From Arvicola amphibius (taxonomy: Eukaryota > Chordata > Mammalia > Rodentia > Cricetidae): 64,000 nt of DNA. Below the pieces are notes generated by a model. It was not told where the DNA came from. It saw only the letters and a program-made list of their open reading frames with translations, and ran no database searches. The number at the start of each line of letters is the position of its first letter. Position 1 is the first letter of the stretch. Positions 24,541-35,662 of the stretch are shown one piece after another. Location of the stretch: positions 149,876,260 through 149,940,259 of the forward strand of contig NC_052049.1 of the NCBI RefSeq assembly GCF_903992535.2, read 5' to 3'. The translations under genes were made by a program, and so were the position numbers.

Positions 24541-25345
24541 TAATATCATAAAATATATCAGCGTCTGAACAGGGACTGCTAGATCTAAAGATGAGAAAGG
24601 GAGGAGGGGATGCATGGTCTTGTTTGTGGGTACCACGCCATACACTGGTAGGGAAAATCTTGGAATGGATGTCTTTTCCCATGGGATAAGTGTGCCTTCT
24701 TGTTATGTCAGCATCATATTGCTTCTACCTTGAGGGCTGAGACTTGCAACCAAACCCCATGAGAAAAAGGTTTGGATGTGTCGACCGAAGGAAATTCTTG
24801 CAAGACTGAGATTTTTCTATGTGGTATAGGACAGCATATCTGCCTGATGAGCAAAGTCCTGTAAGTAGAGATGCCCTAAAAATGTTAAATGTTTAGTTTT
24901 GCAGTCTGTTAGAATAACTTGTAGTTCAAGTTGCATCTGTAGCATTTAAGAAAGGTCGAGATGTGGGGAGTGAAGTCCTGAGTGAATGTGTATTACCAAT
25001 ATGAGCAGAGCCACTTCAAACTCACCATAGCCTCGGACTCCTGGGAATAGCATAGGTTTCCCTGGGTCAGACTCAGAGAAATGGAAAATCCTTCCTCTGC
25101 TCCAAGTGCAGATGTTAGGGATGATTGGCCTTGAGGTCAAAATCAGTGCATTCAGACTATCAACCGCAGCAGCTTCCTCCTTCTGGATGACTGCAAGCTG
25201 AGACTGCTTCCTCCAGAAAGGCCACTGTGGAGATAACCTACACCACTTCCTTCTTATTTAGCTGTGCACAATATACCTGCCTCCTCCATCAGTAGTATGT
25301 TATAAACATGTTGAGTCCTTTGGCCACTAGGATGTCTCTACTGGA

Positions 25346-25722
25346 GTGCACTGTAGTAAGGAGGCCACTTGTATGTTTCCCGGCTACCCAGACTCCAGCA
25401 ACAATCACACAGAAACTGTATTAACTAAAGCACTGCTTGGCTAATTACTTAAGCATATTGCTAGCTAGCTCTTACATCTAGAATTAACCCATCTCCGTTA
25501 TTTTATATTTTACTATGAGTTTCGTGGCCTACTGGCAAGGTTGCAGCATTTCTGTCTCTGGCTGCAGCTCCATGGCTTCTTCCTTACTCCGCCTCCTTTC
25601 TCCCAGCATTGAATTTAGTTTTACCTGCCTAGCTCTATTCTACTCTATCACAGGCTCAAGACAGTTTTTAAATTAAGCAATGGTATTTACAGCATACAGA
25701 GGGGAATCCCACATCAGTGCAC
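25346..25722. repeat. 6-bp target-site duplications GTGCAC
   Basis: Identical hexamers at both LTR edges. Confidence 0.85.
25352..25716 (-). mobile_element. Solo LTR, ERVK-type (family A)
   Basis: 365-bp antisense LTR, TGTAGTAAGGAGGCCACTTG ... GGGGAATCCCACATCA on plus, flanked by a perfect GTGCAC at 25346-25351 and 25717-25722. Complete family-A copy without internal sequence. Confidence 0.88.
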
Positions 25723-28700
25723 AGCTTATCTGATCCCAGCTTTGCGGCATGTTTTTTTTTTCATTCTTTCATCAACCGAGTCATGTCCAGTCCAAAGTCA
25801 TGCAGGTTGAGGCAGGCAGACCCACTGAGTTCAACAATGGTGAGAGAAATTCACAGAGGCTCTATAAAAGTGCTCCCAGGATGAAAAGGCTGAATAATTA
25901 ATACTATCCTTTGTTTGCTGTATTAGGTCTTCCTAATAGTTTATTTCAATATCGTCTTAGTTGTGAGCTTTTGTGATTACCTGAGAACAATGGACAACAC
26001 ACTTCCAGAGTTCTTCACTTAGGTTATTCTATAACCCCACTACCTGTTATGGGATGTTGGCTCAAGAATTTTCATTATTGTCCTACTCACTTTCTATTTA
26101 AAAAAAAAAAAAAACATTTTTTTTTTTTTTTACTTAGACAGCACAATGCTAACCCATACATGTTTTGCTGATTTAGGAAACAATTTGAATACTATGTAAT
26201 AGACCTAAAGGAGTAAAGATAAAAAAGTCTCTTCACAAAGACTCAAAAAAGACATTCTGTAAAAGTAGAAACAGATATTCCTGCAAGCCATATGGTTGTT
26301 AAAAATCCCAGGACAAGATGTGTTCTGTCACAAAAACATTCTTAGCCAGGGAGATCTAGGGGACCCTAAAGCAATAAAGGCCGCTTCCATTGATGTTGGT
26401 TGCATAGCAGAACTGGACGGCATGAACATATTGCTGAAGATAGCACACGCTTTGCGTGCTGGGCCTGGAGAAATAAGGTTAGGACTGAAATGGATGTCTT
26501 CCCTCTTTTTGTTCTAGATTTTAATGCTGGAAGGTGCTACTGAAGTTATCATAGAGAATTAAGATTTAAAGGCCAACTCAACTGTGGATTTTACGAGCTT
26601 CATAAGAAAAGTGTGCCTAACAAGATTATTAGCTAGTCCAATAGTGGTACAGTGGTTATGGATAGAACCAAGTTTTTGATTGGGCTTAAGCCCCACTCCA
26701 CAGAGTAAAATTTTGTCTTGTACTTAGACAATGTGTGGTCAGGCAAATTATGGGTTCTAATAAAAAACAACAACAACAACAGCAACAAAACTAACAAACC
26801 AAAAAAAAAAAAAACCTGCCATTGCCTTGGTAACTAAATATGATGGACATTTGTGTTTATGAACATAGATTATTATTGCTGTAGGTATTCATTTGGATAC
26901 TTTTTTGAGTTTTGCTTTGTTTATTTTTCTCCATTTGTTGTTTACTATAAAAGAAATAAGCACATAGGCTCATTTGCACAAGTTCAGTACTCCATTAAAG
27001 CCATAATCAAACTTTTACATCACCCCTTCCAAAATTGAGGCACAATTGCCAAAGAGGGAGTAGAAATAATTCAAAAGCTATGGAAATATGAAAGGCCTGT
27101 ATGCATGTTCCTGAAAGGGTGGTATCTTGGGTGAGAGGATAATCTTTGGAACTTACTCCCTATCAGCAAGCGCTGCATTGGACTAGAAGCTCCACAGAGC
27201 TCTCTTCCTACTGCAATCAGTATTTTTTTTAAAAAAAAAGCAAATTTAGGTGACTGTAAGAGCTTATACCTAGGTCCTCAACTTTGTTTCATCAGCCAGT
27301 ATTTCTGATTTTTTTGTCAGTATTCTGATGGACGGGAAACTGAAGGAATGAGACAAAGGTAAATACTGCTGACAGATTTCAAGGCAACAGTTGTTGTTTT
27401 AAAAGAAAGCTCTGGTTTGTGAAAGTTCAGACTCCATTCTGGACAAGTTGGAAACATCAGAAAGAAGTTCCAGGATTACCATGACCCTGGGAAACAGTCA
27501 GAAAGGCCTCATCCTGTTTTCATGTCTGAGCTGGTAAAGCCTGAGGCTCCCACACCTGCTCTGTCCGTTTAATTCCTCTGAGGAGGAAGAAAGTCTGCTC
27601 CCTTCCTTCCTTCAGTTCACTAGAGATGGAGAAGACTCTGACTTGCCCGAGGCATCTGTGTAAGTACTGAGTTCACTCATGCTGTTCTCCTTGATTCCAT
27701 CAGCAGATGCAGGAAGAAGGATTTCATCCTCAGTCACTAAAGTACTTAGACTCCAGCCTCCAGGACTTTGCAGAGACAGCAGACCTCTTCCCATTACTTT
27801 TGTGGTGAATTACATATGAGTCCCTAACGCTCTCTGAACTTTTGAGCTGTAAGTTAATCTCTTGGTTGCCATCCCAAGGCCTTGGAGGCTGCACAGCTGT
27901 GACACATGCAACATTCCTGCTTGGCACCCTAATCCTTTTGAGGATTTAGATGAAACATCTCCCAGTTGGCATTCTCTTGCCATCAAGAGTCTCCAAATTA
28001 TTTATTCCTGTGTGGCATATAGAGTTAGTTTTGGTTTTCCTTTGCTGTTTGCCCACTCCATTCTTGGATGGGGTATAGACAACATCCTGGTTAGATATAG
28101 CACCCACCCATTTTCTCAATACCAGAAATATTGATAAAGTTGAGAAAGACTTTTAAGATGGCATTGAGTATGCTAACAGTTTTACAAATGGCAGCATGAA
28201 TCATTAATTCTACATACACAATAATTACTGAAACTCATATGCAGGATCCTTTGGGAAACATGAATTCTACAAACTATGAACTTATGATCTTTTTCAAATT
28301 TTATTGGATTAGTAGATATTTGTAAAAAACATAGCCAATAGAATAGCAACTGGCAAGTTCTATGGATGTGAAACAAAAGATTGAAGCATGCATAAAAGTT
28401 ACCTAATAGAAATCTAGCCAAGAGACTGATAAATAGAAATAAAGGATTATGGAGTTATTATGGAGTTATCTGCCCTAAGCATCATCATTAAAACAACTCT
28501 AAGGTAATAGAATCCTGAATAGGAATCTTGGAAGGCTGTCTTAATGGCCAGTCACTAGGAAATGCTTAGCTACCTTCCTGGATGTGCTACATTGCATGTG
28601 TCTAGTATATGGACTCTGAGGAAAGAGAGTAAGATAAAATTATAATCTCACTATCAGCACGCTGAATGTCCTTGGATGACTGCATCCAAGTCAGCTCACT

Positions 28701-28727
28701 CATTGCAAAATAAAGGTTAAAGGCAAT
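25723..28727. other. Unrecognised sequence, possibly single-copy
   Basis: About 3 kb. Contains A/T homopolymers at ~26100-26132 and a (CAA)n/A-rich run at ~26767-26816. No coding, splice or repeat signal that I would defend. Confidence 0.45.
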
Positions 28728-28733
28728 ACTTGT

Positions 28734-30172
28734 CTGATGTGGGATTCCCCTCTGTATGCTGTGAATACCATTGGTTAATAAAGGAACTGTTTGGGGCCTA
28801 TTGCAGAGCTTAGGGGAACAGAGATAGGCAGAGAAAACTGAACTGAATGCTGGGAAAAAGGAAGCAGAGTCAGAGAGAAGCCATGGAGCCATCACCAGAA
28901 ACATAAACCTTGCTGGTAGGCCATGAGCCTTGTGGTAAAATATAAAATAATATATACATTTAAGAATACTACTCAGCGGTAAAAAAAAACAATGACATCT
29001 TGAATTTTGCATGCAAATGGATGGAAACAGAAAACACTATCCTGAGTGAGGTTATCCAGACCCAAAAAGATGAGCATGGGATGTACTCACTCATAATTGG
29101 TTTCTAGCCATAAATAAAGGACATTGAGCCTATAATTCGTGATCCTAGAGAGGCTAATTAAGAAGATGAACCCAAAGAAAAACATATAGTTATCCTCCTG
29201 GATATTGAAAGTAGACAAGATTGCCAGGCAAAAGTTGAGAACTTGGGGGAGGGGTGGGATGGGGGTAAGGGGAGATGGGGAGAGCAAAGCGTGAAGGGGA
29301 GGATAGGGAGAGCTTGGGGGAATGAGATGGTTAGAATAAAGGAAGGGTGGATATGAGAGCAGGGAAGTTTATATCTTAACTAAGGGAGCCATTTTAGTGT
29401 TGGCAAGAAACTTGACCCTAGAGGGATTGTCCCCAGCTAGTTCCTTGGACAGCTGAGGAGAGGGAACCTGAAATGGTCCGATCCAATAGCCACTCTGATG
29501 AATATCTTGCATATCACCATAGAACCTTCATCTGGCGATGGATGGAGATAGAGACAGAGCCCCACATTGGAGCACTGTAATAAGCTCCCAAGGTCCTAAT
29601 GAGGAGCAGAGGGAGAGAGAAAATGAACAAGAAAGTCAGGACCGCGAGTGGTGCACCCACCCACTGAGACGATGAGGCTGATTTAATGGGAACTCACCAA
29701 GGCCTGCTGGACTGGGACTGAAAAAGCACGGGATAAAACCAGACTCCCTGAACAAGGTGGACAATGAGGGCTGATTGAGAAGCCAAGGACAATGGCACTG
29801 GGTTTTGATTCTACTGCATGTACTGGCTTTGTGGGAGCCTAGCCTGTTTGGATGCTCATCTCCCTAGACCTGGATGGAATTCCCAGTCAGGGAACCCTGA
29901 CTGCTCTTTGGACTGTAGAGGGAGGTGGAGGGGAGTGGGGGGAGGGGAATGGAAATGGGAGGTGGGGAGGAGGCGGAAATTTTTTAATAAAAAAAAAAAG
30001 AAAAGAAAAAAGAAAAAAATAATGGAGATGGGTTAATTCTAGATGTAAAATCTAGCTAGCAATATGCTTAAGTAATTGGCCAAGCAGTGATTAAAATAAA
30101 ATGGTTTCTGTGTGATTGTTTTCGGGTCTAAGCTGCTGGGCGGCCGGAAAGCAAGTGTCTCCTCAAACAACA
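28734..30172 (+). mobile_element. Solo LTR (family A) split by an L1
   Basis: 5' part 28734-28953 (TGATGTGGGATTCCCCTCTG...) and 3' part 30021-30172 (GGAGATGGGTTAATTCTAGA ... CTCAAACAACA). Flanked by a perfect 6-bp CTTGTC at 28728-28733 and 30173-30178, so both parts belong to one insertion. Confidence 0.9.
28954..30020 (+). mobile_element. L1 3' end nested in an LTR
   Basis: Begins in the last ~50 codons of ORF2 (AGAATACTACTCAGCGGTAA; stop at the TAG after TTGGTTTC, ~29106) and runs through the 3'UTR, polypurine tract and A-rich tail. One 3'UTR unit, no internal duplication. Younger than the host LTR. Confidence 0.9.
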
Positions 30173-30264
30173 CTTGTCTCATAAAATTTTATGAGGAATC
30201 ACTGCATTCACCAGTCCATGACTGCAGCACACAGAAAGTGGGTTTAGTATTTGCTACTTAAAAC

Positions 30265-30655
30265 TTTTACTGGCTAGTTTTATGTCAACTTGACAAAAGC
30301 CAGAGTCACTTGAGAAGAGGGAACCACATTTGTGAAAAGTCCTCAATGAGACTGTGCAGTAGGGAAGCCTGTAGAACATTTTCTTAATTAGTGATTGATG
30401 GTGTGGGTGGTGGTATCCATGGGCTGGTGGTTCTGGGATTTATAATGCCCATAAGAGTAAATCAATAAGCAGTATTCTTCTATAGCCTCTGCTTCAGCTT
30501 CTACCTCCAGTTTCCTGCCCTGTTTGAGTTCCTGTCCTGATTTCTACTGATAATGAATTGTGATACAATAGTATAAACAAAATAAATACTTTCCTCTTGA
30601 AGTTTCTTTCAGTCATGGTGTTTCATCACAGCAATAGAAACCCTAAGACATTGTT
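30265..30655 (+). mobile_element. MaLR-like rodent LTR
   Basis: TAGTTTTATGTCAACTTGAC, ACATTTTCTTAATTAGTGAT, CCTGCCCTGTTTGAGTTCCT, AATAAATACTTTCCTC (poly(A) signal) and CATCACAGCAATAGAAACCC. Characteristic dispersed rodent repeat. 30656-31119 shows nothing else. Confidence 0.6.
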
Positions 30656-31157
30656 GATGATGCTCCATGGTAAAAATTGACTGTCATCAGACTCCAAAAT
30701 CATTGAGAACAATGTTTTTCTTATAATTAGTACTTATATAGCTGTTTCTTGAACTGTTGATTTAAACACAGAGCCACCAACTTCTTTGTAAGCCCCTGTT
30801 TTGTAAAAGATAAGCTTTAACATTGTTTTAATAATTGCATATTAAAGCACATTACAAAAAGTTTGATTCTTATTTGCTTTCTGTTCTTCCAGTGCCTGGA
30901 TTGAGCCCCTGATCTCAAACATAACAGAAAACTGCACTCTGCTCTATAATGAATTCACTGAATGAATGGGGAACTTAGAATTTTTTCCTTTTTTTAAATA
31001 TAACACTTTGCAACATCCTTAAAAAACAATCCATATTTTCTTTGATCAAATATTCTGTTGTTTGTGGTTAAACCGGCTATTTTACTGTTAATTTTGTTCC
31101 TTCATTACATAATTTTTAGTTATTTGTGTATGAATATGTTCACACTTGTACCACATC

Positions 31158-31708
31158 TGTTGTTGGGCAGCCTGTTGTTGATTCCAGCTGCTCAGCCCTG
31201 AAATAACCACACAGAAATTATACTATTTAAATCACTGCTTGAAGCCGGGCGGCGGTGGCGCTCGCCTTTAATCCGAGCACTCAGGAGGCAGAGGCAGGCG
31301 GATCTCTGTGAGTTCGAGACCAGCCTGGTCTACAAGAGCTAGTTCCAGGACAGGCTCCAAAGCTACAGAGAAACCCTGTCTCGAAAAACCAAAAAAAAAA
31401 AAAAAAAAAAAAAAATCACTGCTTGGCCCATTAGCTCTAGCTTCTTATTGGCTAACTCTCACATCTTAATTTAACCCATTTCTAGTAATCTGTGTATCAC
31501 CATGAGGTCGTGGCCTACCAACAAAGTCTCAACACATCTGTCTCTAGATGGCTCCATGGCTTCTCTCTCTGACTCCACCCTTTTTCTCCCAGCATTCTGT
31601 TTAGTTTTCCCTGCCTAGCTCTGTTCTCCTATAGCTCTGCTATAGGCCCAAAGCAGTTCCTTTATTAATCAATGATATTCACAGCATACAGAGGGAAATT
31701 CCATATCA
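31158..31708 (-). mobile_element. Solo LTR (family A) hosting a B1
   Basis: Antisense LTR, TGTTGTTGGGCAGCCTGTTG ... AAATTCCATATCA on plus, flanked by a perfect 6-bp CACATC (31152-31157 and 31709-31714). Interrupted by a B1. Confidence 0.9.
31242..31412 (+). mobile_element. B1 SINE nested in the LTR
   Basis: Full-length B1 with ~24-base A-tail, flanked by AAATCACTGCTTG at 31229-31241 and 31413-31425. Confidence 0.95.
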
Positions 31709-31770
31709 CACATCACATGTATGGAGGTCAGAGTACAGCTTCTATGAGTCAATCCTCTCCTGTCTTGTGG

Positions 31771-32960
31771 ATTCTGATCCTCCTGGATACTGGAAGTAGA
31801 CAAGATTGCCAGACAAAAAATGGGAACATAGCGGTGGGGTGGGATGGGGGGAGGGGGGATGGGGCGAGAAAAGTGTGAAGTGGAGGATGGGAAGAGCTTG
31901 GGGGAATAGGATGGTTGGGATATAGGAAGGGTGGATATGGGAACAAGGAATTATATATCTTAGTTAAGGGAGCCATTCTAGGGTTGGCAGAGACTTGACT
32001 CTAGAGGGGTTCCCAGGTGTCCAGAGGACGCCCCCAGCTAGGTCCTAGGGCAGCTGAGGAGAGGGTGCCAGAAATGTCCAGATCCTATTGCCATACTCAT
32101 GAATATCTTGCATATCACCATAGAACCTTCACCTGGCATTGGATGGTGAAAATGACAGAGCCCCACATAGGAGCACCGGACTGAGCTCCCAAGGTCCCGA
32201 TGAGGAGCAAAAGGAGGGAGATCATGAGCAAGGAAGTCAGGACCGTGAGGAGTGCGTTTACCCATTGAGACGGTGGGACAGATCTAACGGAAGACCACCA
32301 AGTCCAGTTGGAATGGAACTGATGGAACAGGGGACCAAACCGGGCTCTCTGAATGTGGCTGACGGTGGAGGAGGACTGAGAAACCAAGGACAACGGCAAT
32401 GAATGTGAACTCTACAGCATGGACGGGCTCACTGTGAGCCTTAACCTTCACCTGGCGATGGATGGAGATAGAGACAGAGCCCCACATTGAAGCACCGGAC
32501 TGAGCTCCCAAAGTTCTGATGAGGAGCAGAAGGAGAGAGATCATGAGAAAGAAAGTCAGAACCATGAGGGATGCGTTCACCCACTGAGAGGGCAGGACAG
32601 AACTAATGGGAGACCACCAAGTCCACTTGGAATGGGACTGATGGAACATGTGACCAAATCGGACTCTCTGAAAGTGGCTGATGGTGGAGGCTGACCGAGG
32701 AGCCAAGGACAATGGCGATGGGCTTGGTCTCTACGACATGGACGGGCTCTGTGTGAGCCTTGTCAGTTTGGTTGCTCACCTTCCTGGACCTGGGGGGAGT
32801 TGGGAGGACCTTGGACTCAACATAGTGTAGAGAACCCTGATGGCTCTTTGGCCTGGAGAGGGAGGGAGTGGGGGTATGGGTGGAGGGGAGGGGAGGGAAG
32901 GGGGAGGAGGAGGGGAGGAGATGGCAATTTTTAATAAAAAATAAATAAACTGGAAAAAAA
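31771..32960 (+). mobile_element. L1 3'UTR with internal duplication
   Basis: 5'-truncated L1 beginning GATCCTCCTGGATACTGGAA, then 3'UTR, polypurine tract (~32860-32920) and A-rich tail. The 3'UTR is present twice in tandem, starting AACCTTCACCTGG at 32124 and 32443. Inserted in a B3 SINE. Confidence 0.9.
32124..32760 (+). repeat. ~319-bp tandem duplication in L1 3'UTR
   Basis: Unit 1 (32124-32442) is near-identical to the L1 at 23024; unit 2 (from 32443) differs more, for example CCAAAGTTCTGATGAGGAGC against CCAAGGTCCCGATGAGGAGC. Confidence 0.85.
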
Positions 32961-33030
32961 AAGATGGAACTCAGGTTGTCAGGTTCATAAGGGAATGCCT
33001 TTATCTGCTGAGTGATCACATCAGCCCCTG

Positions 33031-33610
33031 ATTGTATTTTTGTACTCAGTTTACTCATATACTTATATTTTGTTTAAATTAACTAATATGGTAGTAGTCT
33101 CATCATTTAGGATTATATGTTTAGTGAAACTATTTTCATTTGATTTTATTTGGATATTAGGAATTTATACAAAGATTCTTAGAAATAAAATGGATGCTTT
33201 TGGCAGAATATTGATAAGAAATGGTCATTAATAAGATGACAACCTTCCAGTTTCTTCTAACACCCTTGACCAAGACCCGGCAGGCTTTTTCTCTTGCCAG
33301 CAATACTCTCACCATTCTCGTTGACCTGTCCAGGGTGGTCATATACATTTAAGGCTGCCCCCTGAGCATGGTTACCCAAAGTTTTGGTCCTATGATATCC
33401 CCTTTTCTTTTCCTAAGATAACCAATAGGAAATGAGAGGAGGAGGCACCATCTCAGGCCACCAATGCCCCAGTTCTATGTGGGAAAATATGATTTTGGTT
33501 TCTAAATCTTCTTCTTACTTTATGGGGTATCTTTCTCTGTATGTTGTTTGCTTTTTCTGTATATATGCCTGTGTGCCTCTTTACTTTTAATAGTTTGCCA
33601 TTTCAGTTTT
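33031..33610. other. Unrecognised sequence
   Basis: AT-rich; nothing recognised. Confidence 0.4.
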
Positions 33611-33647
33611 CTATCTGTCTATCTGTCTGTCTATCTATCTATCTATC

Positions 33648-33694
<47 letters not shown>

Positions 33695-33752
33695 GATCTA
33701 TCTATCTATCTATCTATCCAGCCATCCATATATCTATCTATCATCTGTCTGT
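33611..33752. repeat. (TCTA)n/(TCTG)n microsatellite
   Basis: Imperfect TCTA array about 140 bases long with TCTG and TCA interruptions. Confidence 0.95.
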
Positions 33753-35039
33753 CTTCCTTTAGAAAAGTGGTTTAGACACAGTCCCATCATCAGACTGTGA
33801 CATTAAAAAAGTCTCTAAATTTTGTTAAAATTAAATGGTCAAACATGACTAGAGAGCCAATTACTTTATTCAGTAAGCATGCATTGATTTATCATTTTGT
33901 GTTTCATTAGTCATAAGTGAGCCAAAAACTTGCATAATTTTCTTGAATTGTAACAATTTCATCTGAAGATGGTCTAAAAAAACTGTTGAGGTTGTTGAAG
34001 TTAGTGAATCTCCAAATTTAGATGATGAAGAGTAAGATTCTGTTAAAATTGAGTTTGAGCTTTTCTACAGGATTTCAGTGGCTGTGCTCTTTCTGGTAAT
34101 TGTTATCCATTTGTTTTAATTATGAGACTGAGTGTTGTGTCTTGTATAGGGCTATAATCAGGCTTCATCCAGCGTCTGGCACATAATAGTTCAATTTGCT
34201 CAAAAATGTATGAGTAGAAATGAAAAAGAATATCATATATTCAGCAACACAAGGGAACCTTTCTACATTGTTCCTACTTGACTGTTGATTATCTCTGAAA
34301 TGAACTTTGATGATTTGGTTTTACATGTCTCAAAGAAGAGCAGCAAATACAGTAAGACATTAATTTACTGTTCATTAACTGAAGCTCAAGATCATTCAAT
34401 TTTAGTTTACATGAAAATCACTGTTTATTAATAAAACGCTATATTAAACACAGTTACATTACATGTAAAATTATTGACTTTCTTTACAAGCACACAGATA
34501 GAACAACGAAGCCTAACATTTTCCAGGACAGCTACAACTGACTGGATGCAAATTTATGTCGCAATAAAGTTCATCTATGTAAGACAGTGAGCTGAGCAGA
34601 CCCCTAATTTAAACTATACAATTGTTGAAACTTCTGCCTATTAGTAACGAAGTGCTTTGCTATTAAAGAGCAAAGAAATGGCTTCAGAATGCTCAGAATC
34701 TATTTTGCATGCTAATAGAATTCATAATTCCAGATGAGGAATTTCAGTATGTGAGGCAAAAGTCAATTAAAAATTATATTAAAATAACGTGACAGGTGGA
34801 CAAATAAGAAACACGGCTGTAGAATAATTGCATTCCCCTGCAGGAAGCCAAACTTCACAAATACCTTCTGGAAACAAGCAAAGAAACCGTTTCCCCGACT
34901 GTTCTCATGCAGAACAACAGTCATCACAACAGAGTTTCCCAATGACTTTCCTTTTCTTCAAGGCCCAGGTCTTTCGAGATAGCAAGCCCCCTGGAGCTCT
35001 CCTTAGATACCATCCAGGCATCTGCCTCTCGCAGCAGTG
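33753..35039. other. Unrecognised sequence upstream of the CpG island
   Basis: About 1.3 kb with no repeat that I recognise directly before the CpG island. The lack of repeats next to a promoter is compatible with regulatory sequence, but no motif is strong enough to call. Confidence 0.4.
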
Positions 35040-35480
35040 GAGCTAGACAAGTATGGAACCTCACAGCGGTCGCCAAGATGGAAAGAACTCCTGCCTGTTC
35101 CCGCCAAACCCGTCGCGAGCCTCCGCCGAGCCCATCCGAGCCCGCCCGAGCCCCTCCGAGGCGAGTAGCGCAGGGGCTTCTGGGGATTGTGGTCTCCGCC
35201 CGACTGCCTCTTGATTGGCAGGGGAAGAAAGGAGCTGGGCGGAGTGACGCTCTGGGCTCTGGCGCCCACCTGCGGGCAGCGCTTGCATCCGTGCTCACGG
35301 CACGGAACACCGGGCCCTGTGCTTCCCCTGCCGCCTGAGGGCGTCCTTCCTTCTCAGGAGCCGTGGATTTGTGCAGCCACGGCTTGCCCTCTCTTCTCTC
35401 AAGCCGCTGCTCCCCTCAGGCTGCGCATGCTCTCAGGTGCTGAGACTTGGGGCTCTGTGTCACGCCCTTGGAGGAGGTAG
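35040..35480 (+). promoter_or_regulatory. CpG-island promoter, putative Mei4 promoter
   Basis: The only clearly CpG-dense segment in the window. Visible motifs: YY1-like GCCAAGATGG (35072-35081), a run of CCGAGCC units (~35124-35160), a match on the minus strand to the ZNF143/THAP11 motif (ACCACAATCCCCAGAAG, ~35178-35194), CCGCCC (~35197), inverted CCAAT box TTGATTGGCA (35211-35220), GGGCGG (~35237), a TGACGC half CRE, and NRF1-like TGCGCATGC (35422-35430). No TATA box is seen, as expected for a dispersed CpG promoter. Inference: it drives the plus-strand gene whose coding exon starts at 61862, because no other promoter-like segment lies between. A minus-strand transcript is equally possible from sequence alone. 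Confidence 0.65.
35200..35476 (+). other. Putative non-coding exon 1 of Mei4
   Basis: Proposed from two facts: the start-codon exon needs an upstream exon, and the CpG island ends at a good plus-strand donor (GGAGGAG|GTAGGT, intron from 35477). The transcription start is not determinable here; the left edge given is arbitrary, near the CCAAT and GC boxes. A weaker alternative donor is CAG|GTGCTG at 35436. Confidence 0.35.
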
Positions 35481-35529
35481 GTCTTGTTATTTTTCTTTCT
35501 GTTTTCTTTTTCTTTTTCCTTTTCTTGGT

Positions 35530-35662
35530 GTATTTGAGATAGGGTTTTTCAGTGTAGCTTTGAAGCCTGTCCTGGAACTTGCTCTGTAGACCAAGCTGAC
35601 CTCAAACTCACAGAGATCCACCAGCCTCTGCCTCCCGAAAGCACCACCACTGCTTGGATGGT
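35530..35662 (-). mobile_element. B1 SINE
   Basis: Antisense B1 just downstream of the putative exon-1 donor: GAGATAGGGTTTTTCAGTGT, AAGCCTGTCCTGGAACTTGC, ACCTCAAACTCACAGAGATC. Confidence 0.85.

Larger units (their letters stand above)
31120..33030 (-). mobile_element. B3 SINE split by an LTR and an L1
   Basis: Three pieces: ~31120-31157 (ACACTTGTACCACATC), 31715-31770 (ACATGTATGGAGGTCAGAGT, GAGTCAATCCTCTCCTGTCT) and 32951-33030 (GGAACTCAGGTTGTCAGGTT, TTTATCTGCTGAGTGATCAC). Joined in order they read as an antisense B3. Confidence 0.7.

Noticed and set aside
35078..35338. 86-codon ORF with good Kozak context inside the CpG island
   Set aside because: GC-rich DNA gives open frames on both strands here; no family resemblance, and the ATG overlaps a YY1-like motif. 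Kept only as a remote possibility.
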